Assembly (NCBI RefSeq): GCF_030052815.1
Contig: NC_079504.1
Location: 54,441,824-54,505,823, forward strand
Direction of reading: 5' to 3'
DNA: 64,000 nucleotides
Source: Hevea brasiliensis
Lineage: Eukaryota > Streptophyta > Magnoliopsida > Malpighiales > Euphorbiaceae
In this document: piece by piece, positions 35,577 to 47,130 of the stretch
How positions within the stretch are numbered: position 1 is the first letter of the stretch
Layout of the letters: every line of letters begins with the position of its first letter
Notes under the pieces: model-generated
Database searches by the model: none
What the model was told of the DNA's origin: nothing
Seen by the model: the letters and a program-made list of their open reading frames with translations, nothing else
Program-made: the position numbers and the translations under genes

Positions 35577-38500
35577 TGTCACACCTTATCCCTACATAAG
35601 GCATGGCATGATCCCGTAACATATCTAATGAATTACCGAACTTCGCCTACCGATAACCCATTAAATATATTATAAGGGATTTTAAACAATTTTAATTCAT
35701 TTTAAAGGGTAAAGAAATGATAAATAATTATTAAAGAGCTTTTAAATGATATTTATATCATAAACCATATTTTTAATTAATTCAGAATTTTCAAAATTTT
35801 ACAAAAATTTTGGCAGAGTACCATCTAAAAATTGAGAAAAAAAATTCTTCAAAACCAGTTAAAAACACTTCCAATAATTGTATTATCCACAACTCCATTA
35901 AAATCAACACATCTCAACCTCAACAACCTCAAGCAAGAGGGTAGCAATTCATTATTTGTAAAATTCAAAAAGAAACTTAAATATGGCATTAATAGGAATA
36001 AACAAGTTTACATTGCAAAAATTTACATGAACTAAAAATAAAATTTCAAACTTTTTTATACAACTACTAAAGTCCTTTACATACATACATATAGATACAT
36101 ATACATTAAAAAAAAAATTTACAAAGGGTATAATCAATATACCCGATAACAAATCCAAAATAATGCTCCCACTATGCCACAAGCAGCTTACTCTGCTGCT
36201 TTATCTATTTCCTTACCTGTGACAGTATAAATAAGCTATCGCTGAGTAAAAACTCAGTGACTCATAACTTAAAATTTTAAACCACAATATAAGTCATAAT
36301 TTGTCAAAACTAAATCAATTATAATATCAGACACATATAAAATTTCACAATATTTCTAAAACAATAGGAACAGTTAATAAAAGAAAATTCTTATTTCAAA
36401 CATCCATAAAACATATATTTTCTGAAAAACCACACAGTTTAGAACGTGACACAATTATTCAATTCGTCCCAATAACCAAAGGATACTTGGGAATGCAAGA
36501 GCTAGCTAGCATATATATGAGTACTCATTCAATTCGTCCTCAACTGACACACACCTCAACACTTCAGCCAAGAGGGAATATAAATCCAATTCGTCCCACT
36601 AGACAAGCTAGTGAGGAATACAAAACACATAGTCATGTCAACTGTGATTTCAAACCATTTCAACAATTTTCCATTCCTCAATTGCATTTGTCAACTCGTA
36701 ATCATAACCCATTCAAAACAATTATCCAAAATAGATTAACAACACATAATTTCTCAATTAAGAATTTCAATGCAACAAAGGTCATAAACCATTCATACAA
36801 TTCATTTAAAACAAAATTCAATTTGAAAATAAAAAAGGAAATGGTTGTTGTGCACAAACCTTTTTTATCTTCTTCTTACTTAGTTCAACTTCTTCTTATC
36901 CTTTGATATTTCTTTCTCCACTGAAAATACACAATGGAGATGTCTTAATACTCAATTTCAATACCACTAATAGCTAATTAATTAAATGCCTAATATATGC
37001 CTAAGTTACTTTAGCAATTTCAAAGAGTTTGGGTCATAAATAGATTTATGCCTTGACTTTGAAACCCAATTTCAACCTAGTTTTAGTCCTCCTTTGATGA
37101 TATCATCTCAATGAAACTTGTTCCTTTATATGTTAAGTTTTGTTTCCAATTTGAATCACTTAATTTGGAGTTATGTAGCTCTAGTTATGGTCAAATTACC
37201 ATTCGAGTATCAAGTTGTCAATTTGACCAGGTGCAGGAATTTCCAAAATTGGAATCCCTAAATTTTCCTAGCAATTTCTCTAAGTTGCAATTGGTTTTGG
37301 GTTCTGGTCAAAACATCAAAGTTGTAGTTCTAGGTCTTATAGAAGTTTTGGCTTTTGTTTCACTGCATTTACAGTTTTGTGGACCAAGTTATGGCATTTT
37401 TGCCAAAACTGGTCGGATGGCCATTTGTCCAAAATTTCATGTCAGTTTTGGTTATGGTCAGATTTGTTGACCTAAATTGTTCTAGCAAATTGGCTAGATT
37501 AGAGTCAGAATTTGGGCTCATGATCCGCATGAAAATTGTGTTCCTATGTCTAACATTTCCAATGGTTCAAGAATCAGGTCATTCTGACCTTCCTAGAGTG
37601 AGTTATGGTCATTTGAACATTTACTGTTCATTTGGTCATTTCTGCCCAGTTCTAGAACACCAATTTTGGATTCAAGTAATTTTTAGACCAACTTACGGTT
37701 CGTTTTTTAGCAAGATTTCTTCAGGAAAAATGTGGATTTAGGTCTTAAATGTTATCTCCAATTTGCCTCACTCCAATTGGAACTGCCTAACTCTACTTAT
37801 AACCCTAAAAGCATACTAGACTCAGAGGTCTAGAAATAAGTAATTCAACCACTATAAGTTTTCTCAATTCCATTCATCAATCCTCTTTTCATAACATACT
37901 AAATGACCATAATTAAGCATTATGAACACCAATTTGTCAACATTTCACCAAAACCCTAATTCTTATCAAAACTCTAATTCTTTTCTTCCTAACCCATGCA
38001 ATTTTATGCAAATTCACTTCATTAATCACATATACAAGTTCATTTAAGTTCAAGTTCGTGTTCAATTGAAATTGAACTTATCAAAACCCTAAGGTCCCAT
38101 GGCTGGCCGAATCCCTCTCCCTTAATCTCATGCATGATTTTCATGCTTCTTCATGTAATTTCATCAAAATGAACTTAAATTCATGCATACACCATGGATT
38201 TAGTTAGAGAGTTGGCTTACCTTATTTGAGCATAATTTTCTCTTCTCCAATTTTCAAATTCTTTAATCTTTTCTTCTCCTTTTTATTTTCAATCTTACTA
38301 CCAAGATCCAAGGACAAGTTTTTGTTCAATTGAGTATGGAATTTAGAGCGAGAAATTAGGGTTTTTAGAGCTTGTTTTGTGTATTAATGGAAGAAGATGA
38401 GTGAAGTGTAGAGAGAGAGAGGTTTCGGTTGGCTTTGGGAAAAAGGAAGAAGACAATTTCTTTTTAATTGATTTTTTTGGTCTTTTGTCGCTTATTTGAT

Positions 38501-39122
38501 GTAGATAAATTAATTTATTTAAATTATATTTATTAATTATGTCATGCTTATGTCTTGATGATGTCATAAAGCACTTAAATTTTGAATTTTTCTTTTCCTT
38601 TTCCTTTCTTCCGCTATACCTCTTCACTTTTAATCTATTTTTCAATTTTTTAATTTTACACATTTTAATGGACATTTGGGTCAAAAATCACCTCTAGTGG
38701 TGAATTAACCAAAATGCCCCTCGTCGGTTCAATCTAACCTTCTAATAGTTTTTGGTAGCTCTTTGAATGCTGATTCAATTATTTGAACTTGTTTTTTTTT
38801 CTTTTCTATGGTTTTTACATTCCCAATAGTTTCGCAATTATCCCTAGGCCTGGGGTGTCATAGGGTCCCACCCGAATGTAGGGTAGTAATTGAGCTCGCA
38901 GTCGCTCCCCCGAGTTGGTCACCCATCGCCAGGACCTCACTCATTTAACCGATTAGGCTTTATTTTTCTTATTTCCATTTGACCTTCATGTGATTTCTAT
39001 TAATTTTTATTTATGGCTTTTCTAGATGACTTAGTCATAGTTGTAAACATCCTAACTGTCCGAAAAAACACTAGCCACCTGAACAATAGAATGTATAGAC
39101 TACTTAGTATAGGGGTGTTACA
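35577..39122 (-). mobile_element. Solo LTR J (3546 bp) with target duplication GTAAA
   Basis: The plus-strand ends are TGTCACACC and GGTGTTACA, so the minus-strand LTR runs TGTAACACCCC...GGTGTGACA. GTAAA is at 35572-35576 and 39123-39127. It is inserted in the 5' LTR of C. It has no internal region. Its sequence is related to C (3' part) and to D/K (start). ORFs of 139, 119, 128 and 113 residues inside it lie on both strands, are Phe/Ile/Ser-rich and show no motif; I do not accept them as genes. Confidence 0.9.
36219..36257 (-). promoter_or_regulatory. Twin hairpin in solo LTR J
   Basis: The minus strand has CTGAGT, loop TTTT, ACTCAG (36242-36257). The second stem (GCGATAGC with ACTGTCAC) has two C-A mismatches, one of them at a former CG. 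AGGTAAGG follows. Confidence 0.55.
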
Positions 39123-41020
39123 GTAAAAGCATAATTCGTTCAAATAAAGTTCATTCCAATAAATTCCAAATTTAGAACATAGAAAAGAATAGTAGTGCAC
39201 AAATTTCTTTATACTCCTCTTACTTAGTTCAACTTTTTCCCTTCCTTAGGAGGCTTTTTTTTTCCACTAAAAATATACAATGGAAATGTCTAAATACTTA
39301 TCCGAATTATCTCCAATTAACTAATCAATTTAATATCTAATGAATGCTTAAGTTACTTATGCAAATTCAAGGAGTTTGGGTTCTAGACAGTTTTGAACCT
39401 TGACTTTAGAACCCAAATTTAACCTACTTCTAGTCCTCATTTAATGATATGATCGAAATGAAAGTTGTTCCTCTACGTCTTAGTATTATTTTCCAAGTTT
39501 AATCACTCAATTTGGAGTTTTGTAGCTTTAGTTGTAGTTAATTTACCAAGTGCTGGTCCAGTGACCAATATTGTTCCGCATCGAGGCATTCTGAACTCAA
39601 CTTTGTCAAGCAAATGAGACTAGTTATGGTTATAATTTGGCTTGGTGTTCTTCATATGAGTTGTTCCCCTGTGTCTCATGATTAGACAAGTTCAAGAATC
39701 ACTAAATTTGAAGCTGTATAGGATGATTTATGGCAATTTAACCAACCTAGACTCATAAAACCTACAACTCCAGAATTCCAGGTTTTAGGTCAGCTTTCCA
39801 ATTAATATTTAAGGATTTTACATCTAGAATTTGAATAAGGCTCCTAAACAAAAGTTGTAGCCCTAATTCTTAGGTTTTCATATCATTTTGGCTCATCCCA
39901 TTTGGAATTTTCCATTGAAAGTTATAGTCTAATTACTATCCTAGGGTTAAATGGCTAAAATGATTCTAGTGTAGGAATTCTAGAATAGCAAGTCCTGAAT
40001 TCTCCTAATAATTTCCCTAAGTTCATTTAGGATCTGGGTTCTGGCAAAAACATCAAAGTTGTAGTTTTAGGTCGTATGAAGATTTTGGCCTTTGAATCAC
40101 TGTATTTGCAGTTTTGTAACCCAAGTTATGGCAATTTTGTCAAAACTGGTCGAATGGCCATTTGTCCAGGATTTTTAGGTTAGTCCAAAATTAGGCAATT
40201 TTGATGGACTAAGTTTACTTAGCAATTTCACCAAGTTAAGGTCATAATTTAGATTTATGATCTTTATAATAATTGTTCTTCAATGTTTCAAGTTTCCATT
40301 GGTTCAAGAATCACCTAATTTAGAGTTTTTTAGTGTGAATTATACCTAACTTACTAAGTACTATTCATTTGGTCATTTTTTGTCAGGTCCAAAATTGTAA
40401 TCCAGATTCAAGGCAAATTTAAGGCAATCTATGGTCAGTTTTTGGGCAAGGTCTCCTCATGAAAATTCTATCCCTATGTCTTATGTTTCACCTTCAATTG
40501 GCTTCACCCCAATTGGAGCTACATAACTCAACTTATAACCATCTAAGTGGATTGGACTCAAACTATCTAGAATTCCAGCATATTGCACACCATCAATTCA
40601 TCAATTTCATTCCTCAATTCAACATTAGTACACATTCATTGCACCTCATATGACCTTAATTTACCATTACAAACTTCAATTGAGTAACCTAGCACAAAAC
40701 CCTAGTTCTCTATAAACCCTAATTTCTCCATTTTCCCAATTTCATGCAACACATGCAATTCAAACACACTAATCAAGTATACATCATTTCCTAAGCTTAA
40801 ATTCAAGATTAATTTCATCAATCCACTCAAATTCTAGGTTACATCAAGCTAGCTAAAATTCTTATCCTTGGTTTCATGCATGATTTTCATTTTCTTCCAT
40901 GTTATTTCCACTTATTTAAACTTAAATTGAATAAATATATAAGAAAAAAGCTTTGAAATCAACTTACCTCACTTGACAATTTTTCAATCTTCCAAAATCT
41001 TTAATTTCTTAGATTTCTTA

Positions 41021-41443
41021 TGACGCCTCTTACCCGTCTACTATATAGCTGAGCAAGAAGTGCCACATTCGGTGCTGGAGCACCCTATCCTGTCTTATCA
41101 TATCCATTGTGAATTTTTAATATCATTTAAAAACATATAATCCATGTGTAGAAAAAAATTTTTTTTTTTGTTATATAACTTATTTTTGTGGAGATCCGGA
41201 TAGAGTCTCCCTTGTTTTATTAGCATCTGGCGGGTTCCACTAAGCACCTGTTAACATGTCCATATTCACTTAACACATTTCCATATCATATTCTCTTTTA
41301 TCATACCATTCCCAACTATTTATGAGATCTCAAAATGAAGTATCATCTATTACATTCATATAGAAATTCATAGATAATAAATTACAAGTCTTCATTACAG
41401 TATCAAAGTTTAATTAAAAGTCCAAAATGAAATACATCATAAA
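41021..41443 (-). mobile_element. LTR 3'-end piece A
   Basis: It begins TGACGCCTCTTACCCG. On the minus strand this is a ...CGGGTAAGAGGCGTCA terminus close to the ends of F, D and E (GGGTAAGGGGTGTCACA). It is inserted in the 5' LTR of C and interrupted after 423 bases by piece B. The rest lies beyond the window. Confidence 0.65.
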
Positions 41444-41995
41444 TGTCACACCGTACTCCTCGTAAGATGTAAAATGCTCCCATAGTACACCTAATGAATT
41501 ACCGTACTTCGCCTACCGGTAACCCATTAAATATACTACAAGGGATTTTAAAAAATTTTCGTGCATTTTTAAATTGGTGGGTAAAATTTTTTTTTTTCAG
41601 ATTTTAAAACCCTTTATTTAAAGTCCAAACATAAACTAAACTTTTAGATATTTAAAATCTCCGCAATTTTTACAAAAATTTTGGCAGAGTGCCGTCTGTA
41701 TTTTGAGAAAACATTTCTTCAAAACCTGAAAATAAAGACACTCCTAATATATTTCTCAATCACAACTTTATTATTCAATCTCATTTCACAAATCAACATA
41801 AGCAACTCAATACACAGTTTAAATTAAATCAAACATTGAAATATCTCATTAAGATAACAAAATGAATATTTACATTTATGAGAATATTAAAAATTTAGTA
41901 GTGCAAACTTTATAAATACATAAAATCTCAAGATAACCTTATAATAATTTGTATTTCATTACAATCCAAAAATATATTACAAAAGAGTTGGTACA
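41444..41995 (-). mobile_element. LTR 3'-end piece B
   Basis: It begins TGTCACACCG, followed by the 'cctaatgaattaccg' and 'aacccattaaatata' tracts shared with C, I and J. It is a minus-strand LTR terminus inserted in piece A and cut after 552 bases by element D. Confidence 0.72.
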
Positions 41996-44900
41996 TGTGA
42001 CACCCCTTACCCGTGTACAGTATACCCGAGTAAGTAATGCCACACGGTGTACTGGCACACTCTATTATACCTTACTTAATTTGTGTCATGCTTTTGAAGC
42101 TAATTTATGAAATATGATTTATTTAAGCCATTTATCGAAATTATTATTTATTTGGGGTTCCGAAAATTTTAAAGAAAATCCGGCGGAGTACCGGCTAAAA
42201 ATGGAGAAAACAGTTTTTCGAAACCTGTTAAAAAACACTTCCAAATAATTTCCAAACAATCCCAACTTCAATTTATCAACAAAATCTCAATATTAAGATC
42301 TCAACAACATTTCAATTCCAGTTCTCAATCATCCATCACATGTGATGATCACATATAAATCACAAGTAAACATTTACATTTCCATTCACAAGTACAATTT
42401 TCATAATTTACATAAACATCAATATACATTACACAAGTTTAATTACATATGAGAAAAACAAAGTTAAGTTACAAAATGTCAAAATGACACCTAATGTCCT
42501 ACCAATGCACTGCAGAAGTTGAGGTGACAAGGACACTGTGCAGAACTGCAGGATGGACTCACCCAGTCTGTGGTCTACTGGGCTCTCGATCGGGATCTCC
42601 AGAACCTACGCGTGGCAAAAGCAACGCGCTAAGCAATAATGCTTAGTGGTGCAATAATATAATAAAAGAAAATAGCAAGAAAATAAATGTGTATAGAATG
42701 TGTATGCTTTCTTTGTTTGGTGTTGGTATATTCATTATTTCATTAATTTTGTTCACTTTTATTCATTTGTTTGCCCCAAGTAACCTACACTAGACGCATC
42801 GGATGGATAACGGTAAACCGCACTGGGTATCTAGTACTCGGCCGTCACACCATCGGTCACATATGCATCTCCAGGCAAATGCAACAAGTCAGAATAATAT
42901 TAGGCACGAGGCCAAGTCTCAATATAATGTCAAAATGGCTGAAAGCCATAAAATCACGGAATGGCATATTGCCATGTGCAGTACTGCTAACTGAACCCTA
43001 TTGGCATGCCAAACTATCCAAACCAATCTTGTTAGGTATACTAGGGCATTCGATACTTTAAAATTCTTCAATCTTTGAATTTCAAGTTTCGGTGTTACTA
43101 TTCACCTCTATGGTCAACTAAAATGTTGACTTTTAGGTAGAAATTAGGTACATTGATTTTGGCACTCCCAACATACTACATTTTGTATTTAAAACTTGTT
43201 GGCATTGAGCGTTAATACCATTTCTAAGCATTAAACAAAAGGAGCAGATTTTTCAGATTTTGTACCATAACTCTACTGTTCCATTTGGAACTGTTACAGT
43301 GGGAATTTGAAGAAATGACAAACATGAAAGTTGTTCCTTATTTTGTCTAGTTGAATTTTCTTTTTTGAATCACTCCATTTGGAGTTTTGTAGCTCCAGAT
43401 ATGGTCTAAAAACCACAGCTGGCCGGATTTCCATTCTGCAGAAATTACCATATCTACAGTAACATGAACAGTGACTGCCACTGCCATTTAGGTTAGGTTC
43501 TGGCCATAATTTGGGGTAGGTTTCTTCATAGAAGTTGTTTGTCTATGTCTTAACTTGTTGCGGTAAAAATTTCAGGTCAATTGACCAAATCTACAGTGAG
43601 TTATGGCCAAATGAACAGTTATTTGGTCAATTCTGCAGGGGCTGTTGTAGTGTGTCCGGATTGGGGCCAAGTTTTGGTCCTCTTGCTTTGGTCTTTTGGG
43701 CATGGTTTCTTCAGCAAAAATATGCCATTATAAGCCTAGTTTCATGTCCAATTGGCCAAACACCAATTGAACCAACACAGCCCAAGTTATGGCAGTGCAA
43801 GTGGACTGAATTTTCACCCCTCTCACGCCCTAGGGCAGCCTGCAACTTCACTTTGCAATCCTATTTTTCAGTCCATTTTATGGTCAACTTACCTAAAATG
43901 GTCACTAATTGACCATTAAAATGTTCTCTAATAATTTCCTAAACCAAGTTTACATTTTGCTCACAAAACCCTAATTCAAATTCATGTTTTATACAATTTA
44001 CCTTAGTTAGCTTTTAATTCATTATTCTTGTGTTTATAACTTCCAACATGATTCTAGTTCACTTCAAGCTCATCAAAAACACTCCCTCCTATTCCATAGC
44101 TAGGGCAGCCGAAATTTATGTACTCATACACATGAGTTTTTTGTTCATTTAAATTGCAATTCTCACTAAGTTTCAAGTCCCAAACCATGAAAATAAAGAG
44201 TTTTGAGGATATAGATGCACTAACCTCATATAGGCAGATTTTTCCCAAGTTAAATCTTCACTTTCCTTCACTTTCTTGGCTGCCAAAAGCTTCCCCAAGT
44301 GATATGGTCAAGGTTTAATGAAAGGGGTTAGGGAAATATGGTGGAAATGATGGAAATCTAAAGCTTGAAAAAGCTTTAATAAAGGGTGGCTATGGGACTA
44401 GGGTTTCGGCTGCATGAGGAAGGAGGGGTGGCTGCTACAATTTTTGGTTATTTAGTCTTCATTTAGTCTTTTTATTAGTTAGTCAATTGATGGTTTAATT
44501 GTGATTGGTCAAAATTTTCTTAATGACATCACCATGATGTCATAAATAAGCTTTTTCCTCATTTTCTTTCCTTTCCTCCACTACTCATTTTCAATTTAAT
44601 TTCTAGTAATGTTTCTTCATATTTTATGTCATATTAATTATTTACTCAACTGGACAAGTCGGCCAAAAATCACCTCTGAAGGCGAAATGACCAAAATGCC
44701 CTCCGTTTGGCTTAACGGGTCAAAATTGTCTGTATCGATTGAAAAATTTTTCTAGATATTTTCTTGGCATTCTAATGCCATAGGGACCTCAGTAACCCTT
44801 CTTTGGAGTCCCAAAAATTATTTTATAATTTTTCCCCCGGGTCTAGGGCTCCTCGTTGTGAGAACTGCAACTCCTCTGGGTTACCCCTCGCTAGGGCACC

Positions 44901-45080
44901 GGCTCATTTAACTTGGTTGTATTTTATTTCTAAAATTTTTACTAAATTTTTCTTATTAATATTTGAGTTAATTATGGTTTCTCACTTTAGTTTAAATATT
45001 TTTCCGGACATTCTAGCTGTCCGATCGACATCGTCACGAATAAAGAGAATGTACGGAGTTGTTACCGGGAGGGTGTTACA
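41996..45080 (-). repeat. 3' LTR of element D (3085 bp)
   Basis: The minus strand runs TGTAACACCCTCCCGG...GGGTAAGGGGTGTCACA. It aligns with the LTRs of E nearly throughout. It contains 'cgtcctcgaaattt' just outside its start. ORFs of 96, 125 and 173 residues in it are not genes. Confidence 0.9.
42608..42646 (-). promoter_or_regulatory. Twin hairpin in the LTR of D
   Basis: CTAAGCA, loop TTAT, TGCTTAG (42629-42646 read on the minus strand). CGCGT..ACGCG then forms the second stem (42608-42628), followed by AGGT. Confidence 0.6.
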
Positions 45081-45095
45081 ACTCTTCCCCTCTAA
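45081..45095 (-). promoter_or_regulatory. Polypurine tract of element D
   Basis: The minus strand reads TTAGAGGGGAAGAGT directly before TGTAACACCC. E has the same tract. Confidence 0.8.
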
Positions 45096-46420
45096 TTTAA
45101 ATTTCGTCCTCGAAATTTACCTAATGCAAACAGTTGAGGGAACTGTTGCCTCATCGTCTCTTCACTTTCCCAAGTTGCCTCCTCGGTGTTGTGGTGCCTC
45201 CAAAGCACTTTCACCAGTGGAATCTGCTTATTTCTCAACTCTTTTACTTCCCGAGCCAAGATCCGTAGAGGTTCTTCTTCATATGTCAAATCCGGTTGTA
45301 TTTCAATTTCTTCCCTGGAGATGACATGCGAAGGATCTGAGCGGTATCTTCTGAGCATGGACACATGGAACACATTGTGGATCTTGTCCAGCTCTGGTGG
45401 TAAAGCTAGCCTATAGGCCACTGGACCCACACGTTCAATGACTTCATATGGGCCAATGAACCTAGGGCTCAACTTACCTTTTCTTCAAAACCTCAACACT
45501 TTCTTCCATGGTGACACCTTGAGGAACACTTTGTCGCCAACCACATATTCTATTTCTTTTCTCTTCAGGTCGGCATAAGATTTCTGTCTGTCTGAGGCAA
45601 CCTTTAAGTTGGCTTTGATTGATTTTACCTTCTCCTCAGCCTGTTTCACCGTGTCCGCCCTACCGCTTGTCTTCGCCCAATTCAGTCCAAAGACACCGAG
45701 TTCTACATTTTCTCCCATACAGTGCTTCATATGGGGCCATTTGAATGCTAGCTTGGTAGCTATTGTTGTATGCAAACTCTGCCAGTGGGAGGTATCTATC
45801 CCAACTTCCCTCAAACTCAATGACACAACTCCTCAGCACATCCTCAAGGACCTGACATATTTTTCATGTTATTGTTATCATTTCAGTTCAATATGTGTAT
45901 TTATCTAATTGGTTTCAATTGTTTACCTGGATTACTCTTTCTGATTGCCCATCCGTTTGAGGATGGAAAGCTGTGCTGAAATGGAGTTGTGTACCCAAGG
46001 ACTCATGCAACTTCTTCCAAAATCTCGATGTAAACCTTGGGTCTCGATCATATATGATGGAAAGTGGAATTCCATGCGCCTAACTATCTCACCGATATAC
46101 ACTCGCTAACTTCTCCGGTGAATAGTCATCCTAATCGCGAGAAAGTGTGTTGACTTCACAATCATCCATTATCACCCATGCTGCATCATGTTTCTTCCGG
46201 GTGAGAGGTAGACCACTTACAAAATCCATGGTGACCTGATCCCATTTCCATTCAGGTATGCGTATAGGCTGTAGCAAACGTGATGGAACTTGATGTGCTG
46301 CCTTGACTTGCTGACATGTCAAGCATTTAGTCACATAGTCACCTATATCCCTCTTCATACCAGGCCACCAATATTGAAGCTTCAGATCATGATACATCTT
46401 TGTACTTCCTGGGTGCATAG
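45092..46420 (-). pseudogene. Integrase with chromodomain-like tail, element D
   Basis: Minus strand. At 46418-46131: MHPGSTKMYHDLKLQYWWPGM, then a CLTCQQVK cysteine pair (HHCC zinc finger) and the core start MDFVSGLPLT with the first aspartate. Around 46080-45930 the core continues to a HPQTDGQS motif, whose downstream glutamate is the third catalytic residue. There it is interrupted by a 75-bp GT..AG insertion (45852-45926). The core ends at 45826-45485, where the part around 'CMGENVELGVFG' is garbled. The C-terminus 45472-45092 has [15 protein letters not shown] and ends in a chromodomain-like segment ([19 protein letters not shown]). That tail is thought to guide insertion into heterochromatin in chromoviruses. 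Confidence 0.85.
45852..45926 (-). other. Candidate 75-bp intron in the integrase gene of D
   Basis: On the minus strand it starts GTAAACAATTG after CAG and ends TATGTCAG before G. It is AT-rich, with a 'gataac' branch-like motif about 25-30 bases from the 3' end. Left in place it brings an in-frame TGA four codons after the junction. Removing it leaves the integrase frame continuous across a conserved block. E has the same insertion. Confidence 0.6.
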
Positions 46421-46639
46421 CATATACACTGGTGTGTGCCTCTTTTAGAATACCGCCTTCAATTCCCCATCATCCGGTACACACGCCTTCCTTTGTAATA
46501 CAGACACCCATCCGCTTTCACCTCATAATCGCTTGCTTTTCCTCCGAGATTTTGCTCATAATAGCCATTAGCTTCTCATCCGCCTTTTGCCCATCTAAAA
46601 TCTGCCAGAGCGTGTTTGGCCTCACTTGCAACTCACCCA

Positions 46640-47115
46640 AAATAGCTCCATCTCAAACCAAAGATAGACGGGCATTCAATGATCTCAAAGCGTGATGGAC
46701 TTTCTCGCCAAAGCATCAAGAACTACATTTGCCTTCCCGTGATGGTAGTCAATTACACAATCGTAATCCTTCAGAACTCAATCCATCGCCTCGCCTAAGG
46801 TTGAGCTCCTTCTGGGTTGGCAAGTATTTCAGGCTTTTGTGGTCTGTGTAAATGTAGCACTTTTCACCATACAAGTAATGCCTCCATAACTTCAGTGCGA
46901 AGATAATTGCTGCAAGCTCTAGATCATGGGTAGGGTAGTTCTGTTCATGTGGCCTTAGCTACCTGGAAGCATAAGCGACCACTTTCCCCTCTTGCATCAA
47001 TACACACCCTAACCCATTATGAGAGGCATCATCAGAGACCACGAAGTCTTTTCACGACATTGGTCAGTGCACACCGTGCCTCTGTCAACATAGCCTTCAA
47101 CTTCTCAAAACTGGT
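46640..47115 (-). pseudogene. RNase H region, element D
   Basis: Minus strand, broken into short frames. Recognisable pieces by comparison with E are the segment around 46990-46950 (VVAYASRQLR-like; 'aagcgaccactttcccctcttgcat' region), the [14 protein letters not shown] stretch near 46920, and the [13 protein letters not shown] stretch near 46840. The catalytic order D-E-D can be followed, but stops and frameshifts occur in between. It belongs to the pol polyprotein between RT and integrase. Confidence 0.72.
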
Positions 47116-47130
47116 CTGACACTTATCATT

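Larger units (their letters stand above)
4251..41020 (-). mobile_element. Element C: large Tekay-type Ty3/gypsy element expanded by nested insertions
   Basis: The element reads leftward. Its 3' LTR is 4251-12903, polypurine tract 12904-12922, chromodomain/integrase relic from 15039, gag zinc-knuckle relic 29734-30087, primer site 30519-30530, and 5' LTR from 30539. The two LTRs align over their shared length once nested insertions are removed. The 5' LTR is broken at 41020 by piece A, so the right end is not in the window. Inserted inside are F, a copia-like solo LTR, Athila G, I and J. RT, protease and most of gag are missing. The left flank 'aacta' (4246-4250) is the expected half of a target duplication whose partner I cannot see. 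Confidence 0.82.
30539..41020 (-). repeat. 5' LTR of element C, split by solo LTRs I and J and cut at 41020
   Basis: The remaining pieces (30539-31148, 34695-35576, 39123-41020) align in order with 4251-4865, 4865-5760 and 5760-12045 (F removed) of the 3' LTR. At 41020 the sequence leaves the match (the other copy continues 'tttactcctaatattcc' at 12049) and piece A begins. About 850 bases of this LTR are therefore beyond the window or displaced. Confidence 0.82.

Noticed and set aside
36487..36906. 139-codon plus-strand ORF in solo LTR J
   Set aside because: Antisense to the LTR, Asn/Thr/His-rich from AT-rich DNA, not preserved in the related LTR C.
31149..39122. Solo LTRs I and J are both exactly 3546 bp
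   Set aside because: Their 5' parts differ in sequence and they contain different repeats and indels, so the equal length appears to be coincidence and not a sign of duplication.
44803..45324. 173-codon plus-strand ORF
   Set aside because: It crosses the LTR/internal boundary of D and is antisense to its chromodomain-like tail.
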